From assembly GCA_903930765.1 (NCBI GenBank), contig CAIYZV010000198.1, forward strand, positions 1 through 59,289: a DNA stretch of 59,289 bases, given 5' to 3'. The translations under genes and the position numbers were made by a program. Of the stretch, positions 19,204-28,202 are shown piece by piece. Position 1 is the stretch's first letter; each line of letters opens with the position of its first letter. Source of the stretch: an uncultured Pirellula sp. (GTDB taxonomy: Bacteria > Planctomycetota > Planctomycetia > Pirellulales > Pirellulaceae). A model generated the notes under the pieces. The model had not been told where the DNA came from and ran no database searches. It saw only the letters and a program-made list of their open reading frames with translations.

Positions 19204-19270
19204 CCCTAAGGTTATAGCCCTAAGGTTATAGCCCTAAGGTTATAGCCCTAAGGTTGGAGCCCTAAGGTTG
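19201..19270. repeat. 14-base tandem array, five copies
   Basis: tagccctaaggtta is repeated at 19201, 19215 and 19229, then tagccctaaggttg at 19243 and gagccctaaggttg at 19257. There are no spacers. The first unit supplies the stop codon of the S9 peptidase. Each unit holds cctaagg, an odd palindrome of the form CCTNAGG. It lies between convergent genes. Confidence 0.97.
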
Positions 19271-19363
19271 GAGAGCAAAAACGACGGCAGTGTTGAGGTG
19301 CTCGCAAGTCCGCGCGACCGGCTAGCCCAGCAGGTCCGCCTGCTTGCTAAATGGGCCTGCCTG

Positions 19364-20179
19364 TTAAATGTGCAGTATCGTAGGATCGAAGTTTTTGCTT
19401 TGGGAAAAGAATTGGCGGGGGTTTTCGTAAACCACCTGACGAATCAGTTCTCTGCTGTGGCCTCGACGCTTGAGTTCCATGATCAAGTCGGGGATGGCGG
19501 TTGGTTTGCTGGGTCCCCAATCCCCTGCGGAGTTTGCCATCAATCGTTCGGGGCCGTACTTCTCGATCATGTCGGCAGCTCGCTGAGGGGTGCATTTGGT
19601 AACTGGGTAGAGGGTCATTCCTGCCCAAAATCCATTTTCGAGGACCGCTTCGATGGTGTGCTCTTCGACGTGGTCGACCAGCACGCGTGAGCGATTGATA
19701 CGGGAGTCTCCCATCAGCATATCGAGGATCATCCGCGTTCCCTGGAATTTGTCCTCGAGATGCGGGGTGTGGATCAGGATTTGTTGATCGTATTGGACTG
19801 CGAGTTCAAGGTGTTCGAGGAAGATCGTTGATTCGTTCTTCGTGTTTTTATTGAGACCGATTTCACCGATACCGAGAACATTTTTTGACGAGAGAAACTC
19901 GGGGATCATGGCGATGACTTCGCGGGACAGCGATACATTTTCCGCTTCTTTGGCGTTGATGCACAGCCACGTGAAATGCCGGATGCCGTACTGGGCGGCT
20001 CGCTTGGGTTCGAACTCGGTGAGCTGACGGAAGTAGTCTCGAAAACTTTCCACGCTTCCCCGGTCGAAGCCAGCCCAGAAGGCAGGTTCGCTCATCGCGA
20101 CGCAGCCCATGCGGGCCAGTGTCTCGTAATCATCGGTGGTGCGTGACACCATGTGGATATGTGGATCAATGTAGTCCAT
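19364..20179 (-). CDS. TatD-like metal-dependent hydrolase
   Basis: A 271-residue amidohydrolase-fold protein. Metal ligands typical of TatD are in place: HIH at residues 7-9 (DPHIHM), Glu in GIGEIGLN near 102, His in ILIHTPH near 136, His in VLVDHVEEH near 169, and Asp in NSAGDWG near 220. TatD proteins are nucleases or broad hydrolases; a related branch (EboB) belongs to a metabolite-traffic cluster, and the NSAGDWG motif would fit that branch, but no other ebo gene is seen here. Its start overlaps the stop of the 90-residue gene by 14 bases, and that gene overlaps thrS, so all three are probably cotranscribed. Confidence 0.8.
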   Translation of the reverse strand: MDYIDPHIHMVSRTTDDYETLARMGCVAMSEPAFWAGFDRGSVESFRDYFRQLTEFEPKRAAQYGIRHFTWLCINAKEAENVSLSREVIAMIPEFLSSKNVLGIGEIGLNKNTKNESTIFLEHLELAVQYDQQILIHTPHLEDKFQGTRMILDMLMGDSRINRSRVLVDHVEEHTIEAVLENGFWAGMTLYPVTKCTPQRAADMIEKYGPERLMANSAGDWGPSKPTAIPDLIMELKRRGHSRELIRQVVYENPRQFFSQSKNFDPTILHI

Positions 20180-20438
20180 ACGTTTTTCGCCATTCTGGAT
20201 CGTATTGTCGACTCATCAGCAGTTGTACTCGTCGAGCTTTATCGAACTCATCGTCGCACAGGATTTTTAAGCCTTGGCTGAGGAGTTGCATCTGCGATGC
20301 GTTCTCCACCGACCCGGTGGCCCGCTCGAGGCGGTCCAAGGTCGCTGCGAGATCTAGGATTTTCGAGCGTGCCGAGAGGAACTCTTCGGCGAGAACTTTC
20401 TCGGCCGTGCGATGCACTGCGTTCGGATCAATACTCAT
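20166..20438 (-). CDS. Conserved-looking small helical protein, function unknown
   Basis: A 90-residue, probably all-helical soluble protein with no signal peptide, metal motif or recognisable domain. It contains long amphipathic stretches ([26 protein letters not shown]) and ends EWRKTYGLH. Its start lies 11 bases inside the end of thrS and its stop 14 bases inside the TatD-like gene, so it is a true middle gene of an overlapping trio rather than a chance frame. Partnership with the TatD-like hydrolase is plausible but not shown by the sequence. Confidence 0.65.
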   Translation of the reverse strand: MSIDPNAVHRTAEKVLAEEFLSARSKILDLAATLDRLERATGSVENASQMQLLSQGLKILCDDEFDKARRVQLLMSRQYDPEWRKTYGLH

Positions 20439-22617
20439 GGCTCGTGGTTTCCGAGGGAATCTCAGGTTCTGCTGGTTTGCGTTCGACGGTTTGGCGAAGC
20501 CGCCGTTGTGCGACTTCTTCGGAGAGCATCTTGATCACTTCATCCACCGGTTTGGTTCCCAACTCGCCAGCGATTCGGTCTCGAAGTGCAACGGATTGCG
20601 TTTCCGCCTCTTTGGGGCCGATGACGGCCATGTACGGAATCAATTCTAATTGCGCATCCCGAATTTTGGCTTGAACTTTTGCACCGCGAAGGTCGGTAGT
20701 TACCCGGAACCCTGCGTCGGTGAATTTGCGTTCGAGTTCCATCGCATAATCGTTGGTTTTTTCGCTCAACGGGCAAATCCGGATCTGCTCGGGAGCCAGC
20801 CACATGGGGAATGCACCCGCAAAGTGTTCGGTGAGCATACCGACGAAACGCTCCATGGAGCCGAATGGAGCGCGGTGGATCATTACCGGCCGGTGCGCCT
20901 TGTTGTCTGCACCGGTGTACTCCAGTTGGAATCGCTCGGGAAGATTGTAATCGAGCTGAACCGTGCCTAGCTGCCATTGGCGGCCGATGCAATCGCGTAC
21001 CATAAAGTCAGCCTTGGGACCATAGAATGCAGCTTCTCCTTCAGCGGCGGTGAAGTTGAGCCCGGATTCCACGAGGACCCGGCGGAGTGCGGCTTCGGCT
21101 TTTTGCCAGTTTTCTTCGCTACCGACATACTTGTCGCTCTTGGGATCCCGCAGCGAGAGTTGGACGCGGTAGTCCTCAAGCCCGACCGATTCCAAAACGA
21201 ACCGGGTCAACTCGATCGTATTCCGGAACTCCTGTTCGACTTGGTCGGCCGTACAAAAGATGTGCGCGTCGTCTTGCGTCAACCCGCGGACTCTCAGCAT
21301 TCCGTTAAGCTCCCCGGTTTGCTCGTAACGGTACACGGTCCCGAACTCGAAAAGTCGCAGCGGAAGGTTTCGATAGGATCGGGGTTGGGCTTTGAAGATC
21401 TGCGCATGGTGCGGGCAGTTCATCGGTTTGACCAAGAACCGCTCCTGTTGGCGTTGCCAATGATCGAGGGCTTCGATCTTTTCTTCGGGCGTCTTGGCTT
21501 TGAGATAAGCCGAACTGTCGAATCCCAGGATCTCTGCTGCGTGCACGAACGAGGTTTCTTGGGTCGAGGAAAATTTTGGATCCTCCTTCATCTTTCGGAT
21601 CCAACCATCCACTAGTGCGCCTGCATCGTGAACGAACAAGGGAGGGAATTGGCTGTCGCGATAGTACGGAAAGTGGCCGCTGGTTTCGTATAGTTCTACG
21701 CGCCCAAGATGCGGGCTGTACACCGGTTCGTAGCCTCTTCGGAGCATTTCGCGGCGAAGGAAATCCTCGAGCAAGCTTCGGATGCGGGCACCTTTGGGCA
21801 TCCACAAGCACATGCCTTGGCCGACATCGGGGGTGATCTGGAACAATCCCAGCTTTTTCCCGATAACCCGGTGGTCCCGTTTCTTGGCCTCCTCGAGTTG
21901 GTCCAAGTAGCTCTGCATGTCCTTGGGGTTGAACCATGCTGTCCCGTACAACCTCTGCAGTTGCGGGCCTTCCATGTTCCCTTTCCAGTGAGAACCAGCG
22001 ACACTCATCAATTTGAAGGCCTTGATGCGGCCTGCGTCAGGGATATGAGGTCCACGGCACAAGTCCACGAATTCGCCTTGACGGTAGAACCCGAGGGAGT
22101 CGTGAGCGCTCAATCCGGTTTCGATATGTTCGACTTTGAGGGTTTGCTTCATGTCCCGGCATAATGCCGTAGCGCCGTTGCGGTCGAGCGAGAACTGTTC
22201 GAACGGCTCGCTCTTTTCGATGATCGAAGCCATCTCTTCTTCGATCTTTTGAAAGTCCTCTTCGGATAGCTTGTGGTCGAGCTGAAAATCGTAGTAAAAA
22301 CCGTTGGCGATGGTGGGGCCGAACGCTAGCGAAACATTCGGATACAGCCTCATTACCGCCCTGGCCATGACGTGGGCGCACGAGTGCCGGAGTACATCGA
22401 GGGATTCCGGATCTCGGTCGGTGAGCAACCTCAGCGGGATAGGGCCATTGCCTGCGAACGGTTTCAAGTTTCGGTTGGCATCGATGACGGCATCGCCGAC
22501 TTTGGCGGCGACGACCGCTTTGGCCAACCGCGAACCAATCGAGTTCGCGACACTGAGGGGGGTAGCATCCTCGGGATGGGAGACCACTGTCCCGTCCGGC
22601 AACAAGATTTCCAGCAT
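20428..22617 (-). CDS. thrS: Threonyl-tRNA synthetase
   Basis: Charges tRNA-Thr with threonine in the cytosol. The 729-residue protein has the full bacterial architecture: TGS domain at 1-62, editing domain with HSCAH (His78, His82), then the class II catalytic core with [32 protein letters not shown], the zinc ligands in [25 protein letters not shown] and [15 protein letters not shown], and the anticodon-binding domain from about 620 ([14 protein letters not shown]). The tail past about 700 is an added charged stretch. First gene of a three-gene overlapping unit with the 90-residue protein and the TatD-like hydrolase. Confidence 0.98.
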   Translation of the reverse strand: MLEILLPDGTVVSHPEDATPLSVANSIGSRLAKAVVAAKVGDAVIDANRNLKPFAGNGPIPLRLLTDRDPESLDVLRHSCAHVMARAVMRLYPNVSLAFGPTIANGFYYDFQLDHKLSEEDFQKIEEEMASIIEKSEPFEQFSLDRNGATALCRDMKQTLKVEHIETGLSAHDSLGFYRQGEFVDLCRGPHIPDAGRIKAFKLMSVAGSHWKGNMEGPQLQRLYGTAWFNPKDMQSYLDQLEEAKKRDHRVIGKKLGLFQITPDVGQGMCLWMPKGARIRSLLEDFLRREMLRRGYEPVYSPHLGRVELYETSGHFPYYRDSQFPPLFVHDAGALVDGWIRKMKEDPKFSSTQETSFVHAAEILGFDSSAYLKAKTPEEKIEALDHWQRQQERFLVKPMNCPHHAQIFKAQPRSYRNLPLRLFEFGTVYRYEQTGELNGMLRVRGLTQDDAHIFCTADQVEQEFRNTIELTRFVLESVGLEDYRVQLSLRDPKSDKYVGSEENWQKAEAALRRVLVESGLNFTAAEGEAAFYGPKADFMVRDCIGRQWQLGTVQLDYNLPERFQLEYTGADNKAHRPVMIHRAPFGSMERFVGMLTEHFAGAFPMWLAPEQIRICPLSEKTNDYAMELERKFTDAGFRVTTDLRGAKVQAKIRDAQLELIPYMAVIGPKEAETQSVALRDRIAGELGTKPVDEVIKMLSEEVAQRRLRQTVERKPAEPEIPSETTSHEY

Positions 22618-22981
22618 TTGCGTCCACTTCCTTTGAGTTCGAAATCGTCACGACAAACGACGAATTTCTGAATCAGTTCATGGTCGCGTTAGTTGCCGTG
22701 GTTTGCAAGTAGGGGACGCGACCGTACCAGGGACACACTCGGGCAGGCTCGGGTTCTCTACGCGGGGACTTGGAGGAGGAAAAATGGATCTCGACGCGGC
22801 TAAATCGATAGTCCCTAGGGGGAGTTTGGCAAGCCTTCGTTGACACGCTGTCGTTGGCCATGCGTCAATTTGGTCCTGCGACCAAGGTTACCAATGTGCT
22901 AAACTTCCGCAGAAATGGTTTTGTAAAAATATTCGATGCAATCCGTAAGTGTTGAACCCGTAGAGAATAAGATTGTCTTTC
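22618..22981. other. Divergent intergenic region with a tiny candidate frame
   Basis: 364 bases between leftward thrS and the rightward pyrophosphatase gene. A 19-codon frame at 22784-22843 has a strong ribosome site (see its own entry). TTGACA at 22840-22845 could be a -35 for the pyrophosphatase gene, but the matching -10 position reads poorly. No T-box-like or tRNA-like structure was recognised. Confidence 0.4.
22784..22843 (+). CDS. Possible 19-residue small protein
   Basis: ATG at 22784 is preceded by ggaggagg with a 4-base spacer, one of the strongest Shine-Dalgarno matches in the window. The frame encodes 19 residues (MDLDAAKSIVPRG, then SLASLR) and stops at TGA 22841-22843, which overlaps a TTGACA hexamer. 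Nothing in the peptide is recognisable. It may be chance, a leader peptide, or a small protein. Confidence 0.2.
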   Translation: MDLDAAKSIVPRGSLASLR

Positions 22982-24637
22982 ATGAGTATTCTTGTATTTG
23001 GCCATCGCAATCCTGACACCGATGCGATCTGTTCGGCGCTCGCTTATGCGGACTATCTCCAGCAAACGCATCGGCCGGAGGCGATCGCTGCGTGTTGCGG
23101 TACCCCGAACAAGCGTACTGAATATGTCCTCAAACGGGCTCGGATAGCCCCGCCTCGCATCGTGATGGATGTTAGGCCTGAGCTATCGGACCTGTGCCAG
23201 CGCGATCCGATCACCGCATCGTATGGCGAGGTTTTTTACGAAGTTTACCAGCGTATGAAGGACCATGACATCCGCGCGATACCGATCGTCGACTCGGAGA
23301 ATAAAGTCGTCGGTGTCCTGTCCCTTTTGCAGTTGATGGACCTTATTTTCAGGGATGATGCGGATCCATTGCTCACGCGGACGGTGAAGACCAGTCTGGT
23401 CAAGGTTTGCGAGATTCTCGCGGGCACGTTTCAACACTCGCTGCGTCCGAACCAAACGGATGAATTGTTGGTCATGGTAGGCGCGATGAGCGCTGGTGGA
23501 TTTACCGAACGGATGCAGCGTTTTCCTGCGGAGCGTTTGATCGTGGTCAGCGGCGACCGTCCGACGATCCAATTGCCTGCCATCGAGCATGGCGTACGAG
23601 CTATTGTGGTGACGGGTGGGTATTCTCTCTCGTCGGGCTTGGTGGAATTGGCCAAATCTCGCGGTGTCGCGGTGATTCAGAGTCCGTACGACACGGCCAC
23701 CACCACGATGCGGATCAAGTCATCCCAGTTCATCGATTCCGCAATCGATGAGTCCTTTGTCTCATTGCCGGCGAAGATGCCTGTCGACGAAGCTCGATCG
23801 AAGGTTGAGAAGTTGAACGAGTCGATCTTTCCGGTCGTCAACGATGCGGGGATACTTTTTGGTGTGATCTCGAAATCCGATTTGGTGAATCCACCCAAGG
23901 CCAAGTTGATCTTGGTGGATCACAATGAGTTGAGCCAAGCGGTCAATGGTGCTGAGGATGCGGAGATCCTCGAAGTCCTCGACCACCATCGCATCGGGGG
24001 TAGTCTCAAGTCGACGCAGCCGATTCGGTTTATCAATGAGCCTGTCGGTTCGACGTGCACGTTGGTCGCCCGTCAATTCCGCGCTTCTGGGATTACTCCA
24101 AAGCCTGGGATCGCATTATGCATGGCCTCGGGGATCATTTCCGATACGCTCTATTTACGATCGCCTACCACCACCGATACCGATCGCGAGATATTGGATT
24201 GGCTCGAAGGACTGTGCGAAATCGATTTGGAGCAGTACGCCAAAGAGTTTTTCGAGATCGGTTCCGCGCTTCGCAATTGCACTCCGGCGGAGGTTGTTCG
24301 GGAGGACTGCAAGGAGTTCTCGGAGCATGGAGTTCGTTTTTCGATTTCTCAGATCGAGGAGACGGGCTTTGATCTCTTTTGGGATCGCAAGGAGGATTTG
24401 CGAGCGGCGCTTGAGCAGCTCGCAACCAAGAGCGGATTGCAGTTTTCAGCCCTCTTGGTGACCGACGTGGTGAGCAACGGTTCGTTATTGCTGCTGTCGC
24501 ATGAGTCGGAAGCCTGGGACGAGATCAACTATCCGTGCCTGGATCGCAGTTTATATTCACTGCCAGACGTCGTTAGCAGAAAGAAGCAGTTGCTCCCTCT
24601 GGTGTCTCAAATTCTAGCGGCGAGCAAGAACGCTTAA
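22982..24637 (+). CDS. Mn-dependent inorganic pyrophosphatase, DHH family, with CBS/DRTGG insert
   Basis: A 551-residue family II pyrophosphatase. The DHH half gives GHRNPDTDAICSALAYA at 7-23, VDHNELSQA and the EVLDHHRIGG motif; the C-terminal DHHA2 half ends with ISQIEETGFD and TDVVSNGSLLLL. Between the first DHH motif and the rest lie two CBS segments (QRDPITASYGEVFYEVYQRM... IPIVDSENKVVGVLSL; later MPVDEARSKVEKL...FPVVNDAGILFGVIS) with a DRTGG-type domain between them. CBS-bearing members are known to be controlled by adenine nucleotides, which I expect here. The ATG at 22982 is chosen; a TTG nine bases earlier is in frame. Confidence 0.9.
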   Translation: MSILVFGHRNPDTDAICSALAYADYLQQTHRPEAIAACCGTPNKRTEYVLKRARIAPPRIVMDVRPELSDLCQRDPITASYGEVFYEVYQRMKDHDIRAIPIVDSENKVVGVLSLLQLMDLIFRDDADPLLTRTVKTSLVKVCEILAGTFQHSLRPNQTDELLVMVGAMSAGGFTERMQRFPAERLIVVSGDRPTIQLPAIEHGVRAIVVTGGYSLSSGLVELAKSRGVAVIQSPYDTATTTMRIKSSQFIDSAIDESFVSLPAKMPVDEARSKVEKLNESIFPVVNDAGILFGVISKSDLVNPPKAKLILVDHNELSQAVNGAEDAEILEVLDHHRIGGSLKSTQPIRFINEPVGSTCTLVARQFRASGITPKPGIALCMASGIISDTLYLRSPTTTDTDREILDWLEGLCEIDLEQYAKEFFEIGSALRNCTPAEVVREDCKEFSEHGVRFSISQIEETGFDLFWDRKEDLRAALEQLATKSGLQFSALLVTDVVSNGSLLLLSHESEAWDEINYPCLDRSLYSLPDVVSRKKQLLPLVSQILAASKNA

Positions 24638-25074
24638 GTCGTTTTCGGGGAGGGATCTGGAGAGTCCGACTCAGCCGGTCCGTTGTTTCCCTCGAGTTCG
24701 GTCTTTACCGAATGCTCGGCCTCCACCGAATGCTCAGTGGGTTCTGAGTTTGGAGTTGCTTGGGATTTCCAAGAAGGCTTTCGGCGTCGGGCTTTCGGGT
24801 GGTGGGCTGCTCGAAACTCTGGAACAATTTCTTCTTCCAGTTTGTACGAAAGTGGCTTGGCCGGTTCCTGGACTAGGATTGCTTCGAGTTGCTGTTTGTT
24901 GATGCGGAGCAGCTCATCCAGTTCAAATTCGACGTCTTGACCGATCCAAAGTCGTTTCGGATTGATATTTTTTAGGGTGGAGAAATGAAAGAAAACGTCT
25001 TCACGGAAGTGCTCCGTCCGTATGAACCCGAACTTTCGATCTGCAACGATAGTGATGATTTGGCCGATTCGCAT
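24634..25074 (-). CDS. Cold-shock-domain-like nucleic acid binding protein
   Basis: A 146-residue protein. Residues 1-70 form a cold-shock/OB fold: GQIITIVADRKFGFIRTE resembles RNP1 (KGFGFI) and EDVFFHFSTL resembles RNP2 (VFVHFS). The C-terminal half is disordered, first basic (KARRRKPSWK) and then acidic. It contains a 6-residue tandem duplication (EHSVEA/EHSVKT). Such proteins bind single-stranded RNA or DNA as chaperones. Its stop overlaps the stop of the convergent pyrophosphatase gene by four bases, leaving no room for separate terminators. Confidence 0.78.
   Translation of the reverse strand: MRIGQIITIVADRKFGFIRTEHFREDVFFHFSTLKNINPKRLWIGQDVEFELDELLRINKQQLEAILVQEPAKPLSYKLEEEIVPEFRAAHHPKARRRKPSWKSQATPNSEPTEHSVEAEHSVKTELEGNNGPAESDSPDPSPKTT
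24707..24742. repeat. 18-base in-frame tandem duplication
   Basis: accgaatgctcggcctcc (24707-24724) and accgaatgctcagtgggt (24725-24742) encode the doubled EHSV segment in the disordered tail of the cold-shock-like protein. Confidence 0.8.
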
Positions 25075-25103
25075 GGCCTTATTCTAACTCGCGATCTGAG
25101 CGA

Positions 25104-25502
25104 TTACTCGGGAAAATGTCGGACTCGACCGACACTGCTTTGAAAGATTCTCTGCCGACGGGCGGAAGTCACGTTCTCAGGTTGGTTGCTTCGAAGATCC
25201 TCGAGGTTGGCTTGGCAGTAACGGCATCCGATCGATTCGAGGTGGAACTGGATGTAGTGTGACGCGTCATCCATGGTTGCTCCCAGAAGGAAGCTGCCGA
25301 GTTCCTCGCGCGACGGACAACTGAGCCGGTTGCGTCTCCAGATATCGCCGAGGGTGTGGACACCGCTATCTCGGCGGGAGATGAGTTCGGCGAGGCGATC
25401 GCGAAGTTCCGTAGTATTGCGTAGCAACCCTTCTATCTCGGCCATCTTTTCGCTGGCGAGCGATTCATCGAGGTACGCGAGCAATGCTTGATCGCTGATC
25501 AT
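25104..25502 (-). CDS. Small Cys/His anti-sigma-like protein
   Basis: A 132-residue soluble protein. The N-terminus (ALLAYLDESLASEKMAEIEGLLR) looks like anti-sigma N-terminal helices common in planctomycetes. From about residue 62 it has CPSREELGSFLLG and then a helix ending YIQFHLESIGCRYCQANLEDL; the His followed by CxxC and the earlier Cys could bind zinc, as in zinc-finger anti-sigma factors. No membrane helix. Its start overlaps the fabF stop by four bases. No sigma factor lies next to it, so its partner and its role in a fatty-acid operon are unknown. Confidence 0.6.
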   Translation of the reverse strand: MISDQALLAYLDESLASEKMAEIEGLLRNTTELRDRLAELISRRDSGVHTLGDIWRRNRLSCPSREELGSFLLGATMDDASHYIQFHLESIGCRYCQANLEDLRSNQPENVTSARRQRIFQSSVGRVRHFPE

Positions 25503-26797
25503 ACCCCGGGTCCGTTTCGGAGGGTACCGACAGCCAAGGTGACGTTTTGTCCGCCAAAGCCGAAGCTATTGTTGAGAGCGACGCGAATCTTGGATGGTCT
25601 CGCGACGTTGGGAATGTAGTCGAGATCGCAATTCGGATCTGAGGTTTCTTGGTTGATCGTCGGGGGGAGGAGCCCATCGCGGATCGCGAGCAAGCAGCAG
25701 ATCATTTCGGTGGCGCCGGCGGCGGCGATCAAGTGCCCCATCATGCTCTTGGTGCTCGAAACCGGTGTCGACTTGGCGCGATCCCCAAAGACACCTTTGC
25801 AGGCTAGAGTTTCGGTTCGGTCGTTGACGGCGGTGCTGGTCCCATGCGCATTGACGTAACCGATTTCATCGAGATTCAGTTTTGCATCCGCGATGGCTTG
25901 TTTCATGCATCCGATCGCACCTCGGCCTTCGGGATGGATATCGGTGATTCGATAAGCGTCGGCAGTGCTACCGTATCCGAGGACTTCGCCGTAGATGGTC
26001 GCGCCCCGTTGACGAGCTCGCTCGTACTCTTCGAGGATAACGATCGCTGCTCCTTCACCCAGAACGAATCCGTCGCGGTCTTTATCGAAAGGACGCGAGG
26101 CTCTCGTTGGATCGGAGTTGCGCTCGGAGAGGGTGGTGAGCAAACTGAATCCAGTGAGTCCGAAAGGGTGGATCATGCTATGGCAACCACCGGCGATCAT
26201 GACATCTGCGTCTCCGCACCGAATCAACTCCGTGGCTTCGCCGACGGCTTGGCTGCTCGCGGCGCATGCGGTCAAGCAGTTGGAGTTGGGGCCTTGGGCG
26301 TCGAAGAGCGCTGCCAAGTGGGCTGCGGGCATGTTGGGTTCTTGTTCCATTTCCGCGGCCATGTCCATGATGTCGAACCCTTTTTGAAGGAATTTCGACA
26401 AGTTGAAAGGGCCATCTTCCACGCCGGCGGTCACCATGTTGGTAAAGCTTTGGAAGTTTTGGTTTCCTTCGCCTGCACCGAGGTACACACCGATCCGTTT
26501 TGGGTCGAACGAGGAATCGAGAATCCCCGATTGCTGGACAGCTTGTTTGGCCGCTCCGACGGCAAAACGGGTGTGTCGGCCTCGTTTGTCCCAATAGGAT
26601 CGGTCTTCTCCAACGAGGGAAACATCCCAGTTTTTGACTTCAGCGGCGATTGTGGTCGGGTACCCTGTGGCATCGAAGATGGTGATTGGGCCAACACCGC
26701 TGCGGCTTTCAATCAGTGCCTTCCACATGGTTTCGACGTTATGTCCGAGCGGGTTCACGACTCCCATTCCCGTGACTACTACTCGCCGGCGCATCAA
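25499..26797 (-). CDS. fabF: Beta-ketoacyl-ACP synthase II
   Basis: Condenses malonyl-ACP with acyl-ACP in the elongation step of type II fatty acid synthesis. The 432-residue thiolase-fold protein has the Cys-His-His triad: Cys178 in LTACAASS, His318 in NAHGTST and His355 in KSMMGHLIAAAGA. The N-terminus RRRVVVTGMGVVNPLG and the C-terminus NNSFGFGGQNVTLAV are typical. It is the third gene of an operon after ACP and FabZ-like genes and overlaps the small Cys/His gene. Some planctomycete copies of this type serve special lipid pathways, so housekeeping versus dedicated role is open. Confidence 0.95.
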   Translation of the reverse strand: MMRRRVVVTGMGVVNPLGHNVETMWKALIESRSGVGPITIFDATGYPTTIAAEVKNWDVSLVGEDRSYWDKRGRHTRFAVGAAKQAVQQSGILDSSFDPKRIGVYLGAGEGNQNFQSFTNMVTAGVEDGPFNLSKFLQKGFDIMDMAAEMEQEPNMPAAHLAALFDAQGPNSNCLTACAASSQAVGEATELIRCGDADVMIAGGCHSMIHPFGLTGFSLLTTLSERNSDPTRASRPFDKDRDGFVLGEGAAIVILEEYERARQRGATIYGEVLGYGSTADAYRITDIHPEGRGAIGCMKQAIADAKLNLDEIGYVNAHGTSTAVNDRTETLACKGVFGDRAKSTPVSSTKSMMGHLIAAAGATEMICCLLAIRDGLLPPTINQETSDPNCDLDYIPNVARPSKIRVALNNSFGFGGQNVTLAVGTLRNGPGV

Positions 26798-26859
26798 TGC
26801 ATTAACTCCAAGAAAAGGATCTTGTACTGGCTACCGATCGAATCGAATTCGTTGGAAGT

Positions 26860-27483
26860 TCACTCGGTTCTCGAACTTGGGGTTTTCGAACTTTGGGTGC
26901 CAATGGATTCGGATGGTTTCGGGCTAGGGTTGTTCTGCAATGCGGCTCGGATAGCCGCTGCTGCTTGATGCTCGGCTTCGAGCATATGGGCAGGAGCGTG
27001 TATTCTATTCCCGTTTTGATCCACAGCAACGTCGAAGAGTCGCAATATCCGCAGGGTCCGGAGCAAATCCTCGGGTGGAAAGAGTGCGGTTTCGCCGAAC
27101 CGTTCGTCGAGGAAGGCGAACCAAAGTTCTAGATCTGCGATGGGCCGCCCATCGATTTCGATGTGGCCTTGGACGACCGCCCCAGTCGGCTGTTTGTCTT
27201 GGACGACGGCGGTTAAACGTATGCAATCGCCTGGGACTACCAGATCGTGGAAGGTCGCCTTCGAGACCTTGGCCAAGACTGTTTTCCTCGTAAAACCTTC
27301 GGCCTCCGAAACCAGCAAGCCGCCGGTTTGAGCCATCCCTTCGATCATCAACGAGTGAGGGTAATGGGGGTGACCGGGTAGATAATCATCAAGGGATTCT
27401 TCGCCGAAGCAAATGTTCTTGATGGTTACCGCGCGTGTGTCTCGCACGAACTCGAGGAATCGATCGATCCAAAACCAGCGCAC
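26860..27483 (-). CDS. FabA/FabZ-like 3-hydroxyacyl-ACP dehydratase
   Basis: A hot-dog-fold protein of 207 residues. The central-helix signature LPGHPHYPHSLMIEGMAQTGG (about 35-55) carries the catalytic His (GHPHYP) and Glu (MIEGMAQ), matching the FabZ pattern GHFPxxPxxPGVxxxEAxAQ with a shortened loop. It is longer than FabZ (about 150) because of a tail of about 70 residues, partly helical and ending in a Ser/Thr/Pro-rich stretch. It lies 62 bases before fabF and 148 bases after the ACP gene. Dehydration of hydroxyacyl-ACP is the likely activity. Confidence 0.82.
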   Translation of the reverse strand: MRWFWIDRFLEFVRDTRAVTIKNICFGEESLDDYLPGHPHYPHSLMIEGMAQTGGLLVSEAEGFTRKTVLAKVSKATFHDLVVPGDCIRLTAVVQDKQPTGAVVQGHIEIDGRPIADLELWFAFLDERFGETALFPPEDLLRTLRILRLFDVAVDQNGNRIHAPAHMLEAEHQAAAAIRAALQNNPSPKPSESIGTQSSKTPSSRTE

Positions 27484-27631
27484 CTGAAACCACCCAATTC
27501 CCTACGGAAAATTCGGAGATCGCAAGTGTCGCAGGATTGCGAGACTTGCGAGGAGAACATGCTAATTCAATGGACACACCTAGCTTTTCCCGATTGAAAA
27601 CCAGAAAAAATACCTTGGTGTGATGGTTTCA

Positions 27632-28015
27632 CTACGCCAGTTTCGACTGCACGTAGCGACACAGATCGCTAACGGTGAGCAAGTCGCCGAAGTCTTGGAC
27701 TCGGGGATTGGCCTCGAATTTGGAAAGGTTTGCCCAAGGCATCCGCTTCTTCAACTCAGCGAGACCGTTTGCGTTCACTTTGCCATCCTGGACATAGGAG
27801 CTTTCTGTCAAGATATCCTTTGGAAAGAGATCTTCGGTTTGGATTTTGATTCCGAAAGCTTTTTCCAGTTTAAAAACGATATCCAGGAAATCGATCGACT
27901 CTGCGCCCAGGTCACCGACCATGGTGGCTTCCTGAGTCACTTCATCATCGTCCACCCCGAGGGCGTCTACGAGAGCCGATTGAACCTTGGAAAAAACCTC
28001 TTCATTTACTGACAT
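27632..28015 (-). CDS. Acyl carrier protein, long form
   Basis: A 127-residue carrier protein; the usual AcpP has about 78. Phosphopantetheine is expected on Ser40 in DLGAESIDFLDIVFKLE, where the common DSL motif reads ESI. An extra segment of about 40 residues at the C-terminal side (NANGLAELKKRMPWANL...) lies between the helix II/III region and a final helix VSDLCRYVQSKL, so the fourth helix is displaced by an insertion. The ATG at 28015 begins the first helix; a longer frame upstream has no domain sequence. It heads the operon with dehydratase and synthase genes. Confidence 0.88.
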   Translation of the reverse strand: MSVNEEVFSKVQSALVDALGVDDDEVTQEATMVGDLGAESIDFLDIVFKLEKAFGIKIQTEDLFPKDILTESSYVQDGKVNANGLAELKKRMPWANLSKFEANPRVQDFGDLLTVSDLCRYVQSKLA

Positions 28016-28202
28016 ATCAAAATTCCTCGAACAAAAACGAATCTTCGTTTCCTGTACAGAAGTCCCAAAAAAGCGTATTTGATTTCCCTGACGGGGCATC
28101 TTAAATAACGTTTTCTTCCGTATTTTACCAGCCCCGCTGGTCAATATTTCCAGCATCCGTGCACTCGCGGAATATCGGACGCCAGGACTCAGGAATCCTC
28201 GA

